A stretch of DNA of 64,000 bases from Modicisalibacter muralis (GCF_900102945.1 NZ_FNGI01000009.1:62001-126000), one strand, 5' to 3'; shown: positions 7,398 through 16,435, counted from the stretch's first letter. Numbers and translations are program-made. Notes: generated from the letters alone by a model not told the origin.

Positions 7398-9473
7398 ATG
7401 TCGCCCTATCTCCAAGCCTACCTGACGCCCTCTTCCAGCGCGGTGAAGTTCGCCATCAAGGGCACCCTGGCGATGTTTCTGGCGCTGTATATCGCGTTAT
7501 GGGCGGACCTGGAGCGCCCCTATTGGGCCTTGATTTCCGCGGCTTTCCTGCAGATCCGCCCGATGAGCGGCATGGTCATCGAGAAAGGGCTTTGCCAACT
7601 CGGCGGCACGCTGGTCGGCGCTGTCGCCGGCATCATAGTCATGGCGCTGTTCGCCCAGGCTCGCGTGCCGGCGCTGGTATCGCTGACGCTATGGATCATG
7701 CTCTGCGTCTACGGCTCCGCGCTGACCCGCAATAACCTCTCTTACGGCTGCATCATGGCGGCGGTGACCGCACTCCTGATTGTGGTCATTTCCGGCAGCG
7801 ATGCCTCGCGGGTGTTCAGTATCGCCGTGGCGCGGCTTTCCGAGCTCGGCCTCGGAGCCATCTGCGCCACCTTGGTCAGCGCGCTGCTGTGGCCGACGCG
7901 AGTTCGACACCACCTCGCCGAACAGGCCGATGGTGCGGTCAACCACGCCTTCATACACGCGGCCCAGCGCCTCGAGGGCGGTAGCGAACCCGGCACTCTG
8001 CAACAGTCGCTGACCGCCAGCCTCGGCCCGTTGATGACGCTGGAAATGGATAGCCAGGCCGCTCGTTACGAGGGACCGGCGGGGCCCGGCCGCGTACGTG
8101 CCAGCCACCTGTTGACTCGGCGTACGCTACGCCTGTGCGCGACAGTCGCCGCGCTCGGTCAGTTACTGCATGAGTATCCTGGGCCGCTAGACGCCGATAT
8201 CCGCTGCCTGGCCAATGCTACCGCCGAGGGTTTCCGCCGGGCCGAACGGGCGCAGGGTGTTGGTGAGGCGCGTGAACTCTTGCAAGAGTGCCGCCACGCG
8301 GCGTATCGACAGGATAGCGAAGCTCTCTCACCGCTGTCGCTACGCGTGCTGCTGGGGCTGCGCGAGGCGCTCGGCCATGCCATGATCATGCTCGATGCCC
8401 GCGAGGCCATTACCCGGCCGGGGCATCGTCGGCTACGCAGCCCGTCGCTGTCGTGGCATCGCGATCATCTGGTGGCCGCCGCCAATGCCGGTCGCGCCGG
8501 AGTAGTTTTCACGCTCATGGCGCTGTTATGGCTGTCTACCGCCTGGAGCAATGGCCCGGTCGCCATGCTACTGGCGACACTGTTCTCGGCATTCTTCGCC
8601 AGTCGCGACAACCCTGCGCGCATTAGCGTGATGTTCTTCAAGGGCATGCTCCTGGCGATTCCCAGTGCCTTCCTGTTCGGCCATGTGCTGCTGTCGCAGG
8701 CCAGCGGCTTCGTCATGCTCGCCATGCTGTTCGGCACGCCGTTGTTTTTGGGTCTGCTCGGCGCCGGGCATCCGGCGACGATGGGCTATAGCCTGGCCTT
8801 CACCATCTTCAATATTCTGCTGACCATGCCCGGCAATGGCATGGATTTCAGTATCGACGGCTTTCTCAACCGCACACTGGCGGTGATCGTCGGCGTCAGT
8901 GTGGTGGTGTTGGGGTTCCGCTTGATGCCCGAAATCGGCCCGCGAGTGCTGCGCCGACGACTCATCAACGCCACCACGCGCGACCTGAAACAACTGGCAC
9001 GCCGACCACCGCGCGAGACGGACACCTGGTTCAGTGGGCGCATGGCCGATCGCCTGCTGCAACTCGCCCGCCACGATCAGATGCTACCCGAAGAACAACG
9101 CCACCTGTTCAGCCTCGGCCTGACGGGTCTCGACGTCGGACGCGCCTGCCTGCGTTTGCGTCACCGCCTCGATGATGTCGCCTCGAGCGAGGTGCGCCAA
9201 GCGCATCGGCACATGCTCGCCACTCTCGCTCAAGCTTATGCCGACAGCGCACATGGGCACCCGCCCCAGGGCATGCAAGCGGCGGGAACAGCACTCCGCG
9301 ATGCCGCAGCGCAAACGACCGAGATATCGGCCGAACGTCGAGCCCTGCTCGATGGCCTGATCGAGCGCCTCGACCTGACTTTGCAGCGCCAGGCGCGGAT
9401 GATGGCCGGCGCATTGGCGCCTTCGCCGGCCAGGGCCGAGACTGAGCCCCCTACCCCAAACGAGGCAACGTGA
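7398..9473 (+). CDS. FUSC family efflux permease (AaeB-like)
   Basis: A 691-residue inner-membrane protein with two blocks of membrane segments (about residues 15-170 and 360-520), each followed by a cytosolic region, the layout of the fusaric-acid-resistance/aromatic acid exporter family. Sequences such as YWALISAAFLQIRPMSGMV and NGPVAMLLATLFSAFFASRD are typical. It follows the adaptor gene by 10 nt and completes a three-gene export operon, with no outer-membrane factor nearby. The substrate (p-hydroxybenzoate-like acids or drugs) is inferred from the family. Confidence 0.88.
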   Translation: MSPYLQAYLTPSSSAVKFAIKGTLAMFLALYIALWADLERPYWALISAAFLQIRPMSGMVIEKGLCQLGGTLVGAVAGIIVMALFAQARVPALVSLTLWIMLCVYGSALTRNNLSYGCIMAAVTALLIVVISGSDASRVFSIAVARLSELGLGAICATLVSALLWPTRVRHHLAEQADGAVNHAFIHAAQRLEGGSEPGTLQQSLTASLGPLMTLEMDSQAARYEGPAGPGRVRASHLLTRRTLRLCATVAALGQLLHEYPGPLDADIRCLANATAEGFRRAERAQGVGEARELLQECRHAAYRQDSEALSPLSLRVLLGLREALGHAMIMLDAREAITRPGHRRLRSPSLSWHRDHLVAAANAGRAGVVFTLMALLWLSTAWSNGPVAMLLATLFSAFFASRDNPARISVMFFKGMLLAIPSAFLFGHVLLSQASGFVMLAMLFGTPLFLGLLGAGHPATMGYSLAFTIFNILLTMPGNGMDFSIDGFLNRTLAVIVGVSVVVLGFRLMPEIGPRVLRRRLINATTRDLKQLARRPPRETDTWFSGRMADRLLQLARHDQMLPEEQRHLFSLGLTGLDVGRACLRLRHRLDDVASSEVRQAHRHMLATLAQAYADSAHGHPPQGMQAAGTALRDAAAQTTEISAERRALLDGLIERLDLTLQRQARMMAGALAPSPARAETEPPTPNEAT

Positions 9474-9738
9474 TTTTATTGGCCATGTCTATTGGCGGCT
9501 TTGAAGTCCGCCCTGCCGCTGCCTATGTTGTAAGGACAGCCTCGGTGAGGGTAAACCATGCACCTCTTACTCGACTTTTTAACGTCCTTTTTAAACACCC
9601 CACCACGGCACATAGACCGGGCGGGGCCTGTTCGCAGAGCGGCAGCCACAGCTACCAGGACGAATGCGCGCGGATCGCTTCGCTCCAACCCGCGCTATCC
9701 CGTAAGTTCAGCTAGCCGGCAAGGCCGGCATCATGGCT
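9474..9738. other. Intergenic region between convergent efflux and liv operons
   Basis: This 265-nt gap separates convergent genes. It holds a small GGCGG/CCGCC hairpin (9494-9512) just after the permease stop and a GCCGGC-AAG-GCCGGC hairpin (about 9715-9729) just past livF. Neither has a T-tract, so both are only weak terminator candidates. Short open frames here lack ribosome sites and family resemblance. Confidence 0.4.
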
Positions 9739-10458
9739 TCAGGCGACGCCAAGATAGGCCTGAACGATCGACTCGTCCTCACGTAACGTAGCGGCGTCGC
9801 CCTGGCTGCAAATCTCGCCGTTTTCGATCACGTAAGCGTAGTGCGCCAGGCGCAGGGCCAGTCGCGCGTTCTGCTCGACCAGCAGAATCGTGGTTCCGGC
9901 CTCGTTGAGACGCTTGATAATGCGCATGATCTCGGTGACCAGCTTGGGCGCCAAGCCCATCGATGGTTCGTCAAGCAACATCACGCGCGGACCGTGCATC
10001 AACCCCCGGCCCATGGCCAGCATTTGCTGCTGGCCGCCGGAGAGCAGCGAGGCATCCTGATGGCGGCGCTCGGCGAGAATCGGGAATAGCGCGTAGACCT
10101 CCTCGATGCGCCGGCGCCGCGTAGCGGCATCCTTGACGGTGAAGGCGCCGAGTTCCAGGTTCTCCTTGACGCTGAGGCCGCGCAGGATACACCGCCCCTC
10201 CGGTACGTGCACGACGCCCAGTCGCGCGATATCGTGCGCCGGCAGGCTCTTGATCGAATCGCCTGCCAGGCTGACGTCGCCACTCTGGGCGCGCACCAGC
10301 CCGGAAATGGTCTTCAAGGTCGTGGATTTACCCGCCCCGTTGCTGCCCAGCAGTGTCACGATCTGGCCCTTGCGCACCTCGAGGCTGACGCCTCGCAGGG
10401 CCTGGATCTGGCCATAGAAGGCCGTCACCCGATCGACGGTGAGTATCGTCTCGCTCAT
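9739..10458 (-). CDS. livF: Branched-chain amino acid ABC transporter, ATP-binding protein LivF
   Basis: This 239-residue ABC ATPase has Walker A GSNGAGKST (about 37-45), signature LSGGQQQ and Walker B VMLLDEPSMGLAP. The last phrase is characteristic of LivF in the hydrophobic amino acid transporter family. It hydrolyses ATP at the cytoplasmic face together with LivG. Its start overlaps the livG stop by 4 nt, implying translational coupling; it is the last gene of the liv operon. Confidence 0.93.
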   Translation of the reverse strand: MSETILTVDRVTAFYGQIQALRGVSLEVRKGQIVTLLGSNGAGKSTTLKTISGLVRAQSGDVSLAGDSIKSLPAHDIARLGVVHVPEGRCILRGLSVKENLELGAFTVKDAATRRRRIEEVYALFPILAERRHQDASLLSGGQQQMLAMGRGLMHGPRVMLLDEPSMGLAPKLVTEIMRIIKRLNEAGTTILLVEQNARLALRLAHYAYVIENGEICSQGDAATLREDESIVQAYLGVA

Positions 10459-11234
10459 GATAGGGCCAACTCCTCGTCGTCCTGGCCGAGATAGGCCTCG
10501 ATGACCCTCGGGTCATTCTGAATGTCGTGAGGGGAACCCTCGGTGATCATGCTGCCGTGATCGAGCACGCTGATCCGCTCGGAGACTTTCATCACCAGAC
10601 TCATGTCGTGCTCTATCAACAGCACCGAGACACCGCGTTCGTCGCGAATGCGCCGAATCAACTCGATCAGCGCGATTTTCTCGCTGGCGTTGAGGCCCGC
10701 CGCCGGTTCATCGAGCAGCAAGAGTTTGGGCCGGGTCGCCAAGGCGCGGGCGATTTCGACACGGCGCTGGTGGCCATACGCCAGGTTGGTGGCGAGACGT
10801 TCGCGCTCGTCGTGAATACCGACGAAGCGCAGGCACTCCTCGCTGGTTTCGAGAATCTCGCGTTCCTCCGCACGTTGGCTGGGCAGGCGCAGGATCGCGC
10901 CGATGGCCCCAGAGCGCGTGCGACAATGCATGCCCGCCATGACGTTTTCGAGCACCGACATCTCGCGGAACAGGCGCACGTTCTGGAACGTTCTCGCGAT
11001 GCCCATCCGAGTGACCCGATGGGGCTTCTGCTTGACGATCGGTGCTCCATCGAAATGGATACTGCCCTGCTGGGGACGATAGAAACCGGTGATGGTATTG
11101 AACAACGAGGTCTTGCCGGCCCCGTTGGGCCCGATGAGCGTGGCGATACTGCCCTCGGCCACGCCGAAGTCGACAGCGTCCAGCACGGTATTGCCAGCGA
11201 AGCTCAGGGTGATCCGCTCTAGCTGTAACAACAT
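10455..11234 (-). CDS. livG: Branched-chain amino acid ABC transporter, ATP-binding protein LivG
   Basis: This 259-residue ABC ATPase has Walker A GPNGAGKTS, the LivG-specific IARTFQNVRLF segment, a signature-like LAYGHQRRVEIARALA and Walker B LLLLDEPAAGLN. Canonical LivG also has a YG in place of SGG in the signature, as here. A GAGGGG ribosome site precedes the ATG at 11234. It pairs with LivF and the LivH/LivM permeases. Confidence 0.93.
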   Translation of the reverse strand: MLLQLERITLSFAGNTVLDAVDFGVAEGSIATLIGPNGAGKTSLFNTITGFYRPQQGSIHFDGAPIVKQKPHRVTRMGIARTFQNVRLFREMSVLENVMAGMHCRTRSGAIGAILRLPSQRAEEREILETSEECLRFVGIHDERERLATNLAYGHQRRVEIARALATRPKLLLLDEPAAGLNASEKIALIELIRRIRDERGVSVLLIEHDMSLVMKVSERISVLDHGSMITEGSPHDIQNDPRVIEAYLGQDDEELALS

Positions 11235-11249
11235 GGTGATCCCCTCGCG

Positions 11250-12221
11250 TCAGGAACGTTTGTCGGGCCAGATGCCGCTTGGCCGAAAGAGCATGATCAG
11301 CAGAAGGAGTACCGCGAAGACCAGCAGGCGCAGCGAGTCGAGATCGCGCAGCAACTCCGGGCCCAGCACGATGATGAAAGCGCCGAGAATGACGCCGGGT
11401 ATCTTGCCCATGCCGCCCAGCACCACCGCCAGCAGGATCATCACCGACTGCTCGAAGCTGAAACTCTCCGGCGAGATTGCGCCCAAATTGACACTGAAGA
11501 AAATGCCACCCATCGCACCGAAGATGGCACCGATGATATAGGCTGACAGCTTGGTCCTGACCCGATCGATACCCATCGCCTCGGCGGCGTCCTCGTCATG
11601 ACGCACATACAGCCAAGCGCGGCCCAGTCGCGAATGATAGAGCCGCTGGCTGGCGATATACGCCAACACCGCCAGCACCGCGAACACATAGAAGAAATCG
11701 CTGGCGCTATCGATCCGCCAGCCGAACAACGACGGCTCGGGAATGGCGAACAAGCCACTGGCTCCTCCGGTGATCTCCAGATTGCGCGCGGTAAAGCGTA
11801 CGATCTCCCCGAAGCCCAGGGTGACGATGGCCAGATAATCGCTTCGCAGGCGCAATGTCGGCGCCCCGATAACCACCCCGGCGACGGCCGCCGCGACTAT
11901 CGCAAAAGGAATCGCCAACCAGAAATTGACGCCAAACTGTTGGGTAAGGATGCCGATCGTATAGGCGCCCACCGCGAAGAACGCGGCATAGCCCAGATCG
12001 AGCAGGCCTGCGTAGCCGACCACGATATTGAGCCCGAGACACAGCACCACATAAAGCAACGCATTGGTCAGAATGACCGTGGTGTACTGGTTGGCGATGA
12101 ACGGCGTGACGATCAATAGCAGGATAATGATGACATGCACGGTATGGCGTCGATTCGGCGCATCGAGATACGCGTAAAGGCGCTCGAAAGGCGTGGGACG
12201 GCGAGCTTCATCGGTAGCCAT
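11250..12221 (-). CDS. livM: Branched-chain amino acid ABC transporter permease LivM
   Basis: A 323-residue inner-membrane permease with about 8-9 membrane segments. The hallmark LNIVVGYAGLLDLGYAAFFAVGAY and the later SVNLGAISPESFSFEQSVMI region match LivM. The ATG at 12221 begins one base after the livH stop and is preceded by GAGAG, so the two permeases are coupled. A longer frame upstream overlaps livH and is not used. Confidence 0.92.
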   Translation of the reverse strand: MATDEARRPTPFERLYAYLDAPNRRHTVHVIIILLLIVTPFIANQYTTVILTNALLYVVLCLGLNIVVGYAGLLDLGYAAFFAVGAYTIGILTQQFGVNFWLAIPFAIVAAAVAGVVIGAPTLRLRSDYLAIVTLGFGEIVRFTARNLEITGGASGLFAIPEPSLFGWRIDSASDFFYVFAVLAVLAYIASQRLYHSRLGRAWLYVRHDEDAAEAMGIDRVRTKLSAYIIGAIFGAMGGIFFSVNLGAISPESFSFEQSVMILLAVVLGGMGKIPGVILGAFIIVLGPELLRDLDSLRLLVFAVLLLLIMLFRPSGIWPDKRS

Positions 12222-12222
12222 A

Positions 12223-13137
12223 TCACATTCTCTCCACTTCGGACTTGCCAAGCAGGCCCGTGGGTTTGAAAACCAGCACCAGGATCAGAATCGCGAAGGT
12301 GAAGACATCCTTCCATTCGGAGCCGATGAACTCGATGTTGGTACCGAAAGACTCCAGCAACCCTAGGATCAAGCCGCCCAGCATGGCGCCGGGTATGCTG
12401 CCGATCCCGCCGATTACCGCTGCTGTGAAGGCCTTCAAGCCGATCAGAAAGCCCATGAAGTACCAGATGCTACCGTAGTAGGCCCCCGCCATGGTCCCCG
12501 CCGCCGCAGCCAAGGATGAGCCGATGAAGAATGTCACCGCGATGACACCGGCCACATTGATGCCCATCATTCGACACATGTCCTTGTCGATGGACACGGC
12601 ACGCATGGCGCGCCCGTACATGGTGCGCGAAACGCCAAGCTCGAGAGCGATCATCAAGACGGCGGCGGTGGCCACCAGTATTATCTGGTTGTGTGAGATA
12701 AACAGGTTACCTACCTCGAACCCGCCAAAACCGATATCGGTGCTGAATGCGGTGTACTGTCCGCCGGTCAGGGCGAGCGCGGCATTTTGCAATACCAGCG
12801 ATACGGCCAGTGCCGTGATCAGGATCGATAGCCGTGGGGCATTCAGCATCGGATGGTAGGCGATACGTTCGATGACCACCCCGAGGCAACCGATGGCCAT
12901 CATCGCCAATAGCATGGCGACGAAGATGCCCATCCAGCCAGCGCCCAGCGCGCCAGATACCAGCGACAAGGCGCCAAAACCCACGAAGGCGCCAGCCATG
13001 TAGAAATCGCCATGGGCGAAGTTAAGCAGCTTGATGACCCCGAACACCATGGTGTATCCGAGAGCGACCAGCGCATAAAAGGATCCCAGCACCAGCCCAT
13101 TGATGAGCTGCTGGAAAAAGGAGTCGAAAAAGGACAT
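12223..13137 (-). CDS. livH: Branched-chain amino acid ABC transporter permease LivH
   Basis: A 304-residue permease with about 8 membrane segments. The N-terminal FFQQLINGLVLGSFYALVAL and GVIKLLNFAHGDFYMAGAF motifs are diagnostic for LivH. It follows the binding-protein gene after a 68-nt spacer that contains a terminator hairpin, so it is probably read at a lower level than the binding protein. Confidence 0.93.
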   Translation of the reverse strand: MSFFDSFFQQLINGLVLGSFYALVALGYTMVFGVIKLLNFAHGDFYMAGAFVGFGALSLVSGALGAGWMGIFVAMLLAMMAIGCLGVVIERIAYHPMLNAPRLSILITALAVSLVLQNAALALTGGQYTAFSTDIGFGGFEVGNLFISHNQIILVATAAVLMIALELGVSRTMYGRAMRAVSIDKDMCRMMGINVAGVIAVTFFIGSSLAAAAGTMAGAYYGSIWYFMGFLIGLKAFTAAVIGGIGSIPGAMLGGLILGLLESFGTNIEFIGSEWKDVFTFAILILVLVFKPTGLLGKSEVERM

Positions 13138-13173
13138 GGGTGCGATTCTCTACGACGGCATGAACAGAAAAAC

Positions 13174-13197
13174 CGGCCGGGAGCATGCCCCCGGCCG
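13174..13197 (-). terminator. Intra-operon terminator/attenuator between binding protein and livH
   Basis: CGGCCGGG (13174-13181) pairs with CCCGGCCG (13190-13197) around an 8-nt loop; on the minus strand it is followed by GGTTTTTC. It sits between the binding-protein stop and livH and likely reduces read-through into the permease/ATPase genes. Confidence 0.8.
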
Positions 13198-13205
13198 ACG
13201 TGGCA

Positions 13206-14324
13206 TTACTGCTCGTGCCGAGTCCACTCGCCACCCTTGCCTTCGAGCACGATGAAGTTGCTGCGTGCCAGGGTATTGTCCTCGGTGAAGCTGATCGGAC
13301 CGGTCAGCCACTCCATGCCACCGGCCGAAGACAGCGCCTGTTGGATTGCGTCGGAATCGGTGGAACCGGCCTTCTCGATCGCCCATGCCATCAGCTGCAG
13401 GCCGTCGTAGGAGAGCGGCGCGTAGGGACCAGGCGCACGGCCGTACTCACTTTCATACTGGATGTTGAAATCCTGAGCACCCGGCAGAAACGCGGGAATC
13501 GGATTAGCGAAGGCATAGACACCTTCAGCAGCGCGCCCAGCGATCTCGAAGAGTTTCGATGACGTGGAGCCATCACCGACGGCGATCACGCCCTGGTAAC
13601 CGCGCTGGCGAAGCTGACGAATCAGCAGCGCGCCATCGGCATAGTAGGCGGTCCAGAACACCGCATCGGCATTGGAGTTCTTGATTTTCGAGACTACCGC
13701 CGAGAAGTCCTGCTCGCCCTTGTTGACGACATCGAAGGAGGCGATTTCATGACCGGCCGCTTTCCACTCATCGCGGGTCAAACTGGCCAGATCCTGTGAG
13801 TAGGCATCGCCCTGGTTGATGATAGCCAGACTCTCGACCCCTTGACTCTCGAAGAAATCCACTGCCGTCTCGGCCTGATAGTCCCCGGTCGAGTTGATCA
13901 TGAAGGCGTTGCCCGGATTGGCGGGAATCAGCTTGGTGGAGTTCGCCGCAATGATGACGAAGGGAATGTTGGCATCGCCGTATGTATTCAAGGTCGGCTG
14001 GGTAGCGCCTGAACAGTAGCCGCCGACGACGCCCACCACGTTTTGCGAGGCCAACATGCTGGCGGCGTTGACCGATTGCTGCGGGTCGCAAGCCGCATCG
14101 GCGGGGCTCAACTCGATCTGCTTACCCAGCACGCCACCTGATGCGTTGATTTCATCGGCCGCCAATTGAATCGCGTTGAGCATGTCGATGCCATAGGTCG
14201 CTTCCGAGCCGGTAGTCGGTAGCTGAACACCAATGGTGATGGCATCCGACTGCGCCATGGCGACGCTGCCAATGGCAACGTTCAACGCAACGGCGGAAGC
14301 TACGGTAGTGATGATGTTTCTCAT
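13206..14324 (-). CDS. Branched-chain amino acid ABC transporter, periplasmic binding protein
   Basis: This 372-residue periplasmic binding protein begins with a signal peptide (cleavage likely after AMA, about residue 24). A Leu/Ile/Val-binding Peripla_BP_6 fold follows: ITIGVQLPTTGSEATYG, then VVGVVGGYCSGATQPTLNTY and FVIIAANSTKLI. A Cys pair (PADAACDPQQS and GGYCSG) resembles the disulfide of LivJ-type proteins. It is the first gene of the liv operon, with AAAGGGA as ribosome site. The ligand could be leucine/isoleucine/valine or another hydrophobic amino acid. Confidence 0.9.
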   Translation of the reverse strand: MRNIITTVASAVALNVAIGSVAMAQSDAITIGVQLPTTGSEATYGIDMLNAIQLAADEINASGGVLGKQIELSPADAACDPQQSVNAASMLASQNVVGVVGGYCSGATQPTLNTYGDANIPFVIIAANSTKLIPANPGNAFMINSTGDYQAETAVDFFESQGVESLAIINQGDAYSQDLASLTRDEWKAAGHEIASFDVVNKGEQDFSAVVSKIKNSNADAVFWTAYYADGALLIRQLRQRGYQGVIAVGDGSTSSKLFEIAGRAAEGVYAFANPIPAFLPGAQDFNIQYESEYGRAPGPYAPLSYDGLQLMAWAIEKAGSTDSDAIQQALSSAGGMEWLTGPISFTEDNTLARSNFIVLEGKGGEWTRHEQ

Positions 14325-14613
14325 GGTTTACGTCCCTTTCTTTTTGATTATCGTTATAGCGAAGAAGAGAAATCGCTAATTAACCCTGACCATTATTTAT
14401 ATTTTATACAAAATTGGTGCCAGCTTAACGATGGGTGCTTTTAAACGCTGAGATCACCCTAGGTTTTACTAACCCCACGCATGACGCGTCGCAATAAACT
14501 CCGGCAGTTCTTCGCGAGCCTTGAGGATATGCTCGCCGAGTCAGCGCGTCGTTTCCGCGCTATCGCGCCTTTCGCACAACATGACCAGGCGCCGATGCTT
14601 GAGGAATACGCTT
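14325..14613. other. Upstream region of liv operon (no gene seen)
   Basis: With the adjoining palindrome this makes a 348-nt gene-free stretch. The part next to the binding-protein gene (about 14340-14420) is AT-rich and presumably holds its promoter. No confident -35/-10 pair was assigned. Confidence 0.35.
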
Positions 14614-14647
14614 CACAACGATGCCGGCCTAGGCCGGCATCGTTGTG
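14614..14647. repeat. Perfect 34-nt palindrome centred on CCTAGG
   Basis: The two 17-nt arms (CACAACGATGCCGGCCT and its exact complement) meet with no spacer, so a transcript would form a long hairpin with a CUAG tip. It lies 26 nt beyond the stop codon of the minus-strand GST gene, a terminator position, but there is no T-tract. It resembles the palindrome at 48767-48808 in design. Confidence 0.7.
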
Positions 14648-14672
14648 GGATCACGCCTGGTGCTTAAGAAGA

Positions 14673-15362
14673 TCACTTTTGTCCAAAGAGATGCCTGCGG
14701 GCTTCGTCGTCCATCTCCACGCCATCGCTCGGGTTGATTTCCTCGGCGAGGGCGTAGGCGCGCTTCACCGCGCCGCGCGCGGCAATGGTCTCGAACCAGC
14801 GCTTGACGTTGGGGAAGTCCTCAATGTCCTGGCCCTGGTTGGCATACGATCTGACCCACGGCCAGATCGCCATGTCGGCAATGCTGTATTCATTGCCGGC
14901 GACGTAGTCGTGGTCGTCGAGCCGCTGGTCGAGCACGCCATAAAGCCGCGCGGTCTCCCTGATGTAGCGCTCTATGGCGTACTCGATCTTCTCCGGCGCA
15001 TAGTTGCGAAAGTGATGGTTCTGCCCCGCCATCGGACCGAGCCCACCCATCTGCCAGTACAACCACTGCAATACCACATAACGCTCGCGCCCGGACTTGG
15101 GCAGGAACTGCCCGCTCTTGTCGGCCAGGTATTCGAGAATCGCGCCTGATTCGAACAGTGCCAATGGCTGGCCGCCATCGACCGGCGTGCGATCGACGAT
15201 CGCCGGAATGCGATTGTTGGGCGCGATGTCCAGGAACTCGGAAGAGAACTGCTCGCCCTTGCCGATATTGATCGGATGAATTTGATAATCGAGGCCCGCC
15301 TCCTCGAGAAAGACGGAAATCTTGTGGCCGTTCGGAGTCGTCCAATAATAAAGATCGATCAT
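14673..15362 (-). CDS. yfcG: Glutathione S-transferase family protein, YfcG/YghU-like
   Basis: This 229-residue cytosolic protein has an N-terminal thioredoxin-like GST domain (about 1-85). It shows the Nu-class signature YYWTTPNGHKISVFLEEAGL, cis-Pro motif NNRIPAIVD and ESGAILEYLA; an all-helical C-terminal domain follows. E. coli YfcG has glutathione-dependent disulfide-bond reductase activity and uses a Thr-Pro-Asn motif instead of a catalytic Cys, which is present here. It is alone on the minus strand, upstream of a perfect palindrome. The activity is inferred from the family. Confidence 0.85.
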   Translation of the reverse strand: MIDLYYWTTPNGHKISVFLEEAGLDYQIHPINIGKGEQFSSEFLDIAPNNRIPAIVDRTPVDGGQPLALFESGAILEYLADKSGQFLPKSGRERYVVLQWLYWQMGGLGPMAGQNHHFRNYAPEKIEYAIERYIRETARLYGVLDQRLDDHDYVAGNEYSIADMAIWPWVRSYANQGQDIEDFPNVKRWFETIAARGAVKRAYALAEEINPSDGVEMDDEARRHLFGQK

Positions 15363-15479
15363 GAAACCTCCTGTTGCATGCGTTGCGCTAGAGACTCACC
15401 CACCTCATCCTGACATCGCGGCACGCCGAACGCTCCACACCCTCACGGCGCGACCGTCTTCGCGGTTTTCATGAGCCGC

Positions 15480-16187
15480 TCACTCATAGGCTCCTTCGAT
15501 ATCGACGATACGCAGGGCATTGCGCCCCAGGCCACCGTAGAGATCCAGCATGCGTTCGATCCAGGAATAAACCGGGTCGGCGTTGGAAACCAGGTCGGCA
15601 CAGGAAACGCAGCGCGCCCACATGAAATTGCCAAATAATAGGTAGTCGGCCCCTGCCGGCGTATCGCCGTCGATGAAGTCGGCTTCATCGAGCCGTCCCC
15701 GCAACGGTTCAAGAGCTTGATCGAGCATGCTCAGCCCCTTGTTTGGCGCATGAAACTCCTCGAGGCTACGCCCGAAACGCTTCTCGCGGGTTTCGCGAAA
15801 ATAGTCGCGATCCCGGGGGTGAATGGCATTGTGCAGATCCATGATGATGCTACGCATCATGCCCGGCGCCAGGCTGCGCTCGGCATAGAACTTGAAAAAG
15901 CGGGCACGGGCCTCGGCTGCGCCGTCGCCCAATAGCGGCTTGTCCGGATACGCGCGATCGAGGTGGCGAAAGATTTCGTAACTATCGCTCACGGTCACGT
16001 CGCCATCGACGAGCACCGGCACCTTGTCCTGGCCGGAGAACGCAATCGCCTCCTTGTCAGTGAAATGCCAGGGACGGGTCTCGGCCTCGAGCCCCTTGTG
16101 CGCCAAGGCGTACTTGACGCGCCAGCAATAGGGCGAAAAGCGCAGGTCTTCGTCGATACCGCATAGGTCATAAAGCAGTCGTGCCAT
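15480..16187 (-). CDS. Glutathione S-transferase family protein, LigE/beta-etherase-like
   Basis: This 235-residue GST-fold protein starts with LLYDLCGIDEDLRFSPYCWR, then VPVLVDGDVTVSDSYEIFRHL and a long helical C-terminal domain. The N-terminal Ser-Pro-Tyr-x-Trp-Arg pattern (SPYCWR) is shared with LigE/LigP-type lignin beta-etherases and relatives (from memory of the family). The ATG at 16187 has a strong GAGGAGG site. It is divergent from the lactate/glycolate permease, sharing a 391-nt intergenic region. Whether it cleaves beta-aryl ethers is unproven. Confidence 0.75.
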   Translation of the reverse strand: MARLLYDLCGIDEDLRFSPYCWRVKYALAHKGLEAETRPWHFTDKEAIAFSGQDKVPVLVDGDVTVSDSYEIFRHLDRAYPDKPLLGDGAAEARARFFKFYAERSLAPGMMRSIIMDLHNAIHPRDRDYFRETREKRFGRSLEEFHAPNKGLSMLDQALEPLRGRLDEADFIDGDTPAGADYLLFGNFMWARCVSCADLVSNADPVYSWIERMLDLYGGLGRNALRIVDIEGAYE

Positions 16188-16420
16188 GTTTCCTCCTCGT
16201 AGCAATAACGCTCGGCCTCAACGTCACCATGGTCGGGTGTCATGACGCCAGCATCCAGCAAAACATGCCACCAGTAACTACCACGACACTCACAACATCT
16301 TATCTATTAGTCTAATAATTTGACCATTGTCATACCAAACTGCCCACCAAACACTTCACGAAAAATACGATTAATACAATAAATTCAATCGTTTAATTGT
16401 ATAAATACTTATTGGTGATG

Positions 16421-16435
16421 ATTGGTAATACCAAT
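16421..16435. promoter_or_regulatory. Candidate LldR/PdhR-type operator upstream of permease
   Basis: ATTGGTAATACCAAT is a perfect inverted repeat (ATTGGT/ACCAAT, 3-nt spacer) matching the known PdhR/LldR operator shape. An additional ATTGGT half-site lies ten bases upstream (16411), and a TATAAA -10-like element is at 16400. The remainder of the 16188-16578 gap is AT-rich near its centre and shows no gene; it should carry promoters for both divergent genes. Confidence 0.6.

Noticed and set aside
9470-9715. 81-codon frame after the efflux permease
   Set aside because: No ribosome site, low-complexity Arg/His/Ser-rich end, no family likeness.
14481-15149. 222-codon plus-strand frame over the YfcG-like gene
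   Set aside because: Runs through a perfect palindrome and is antisense to a clear GST; no supporting site.
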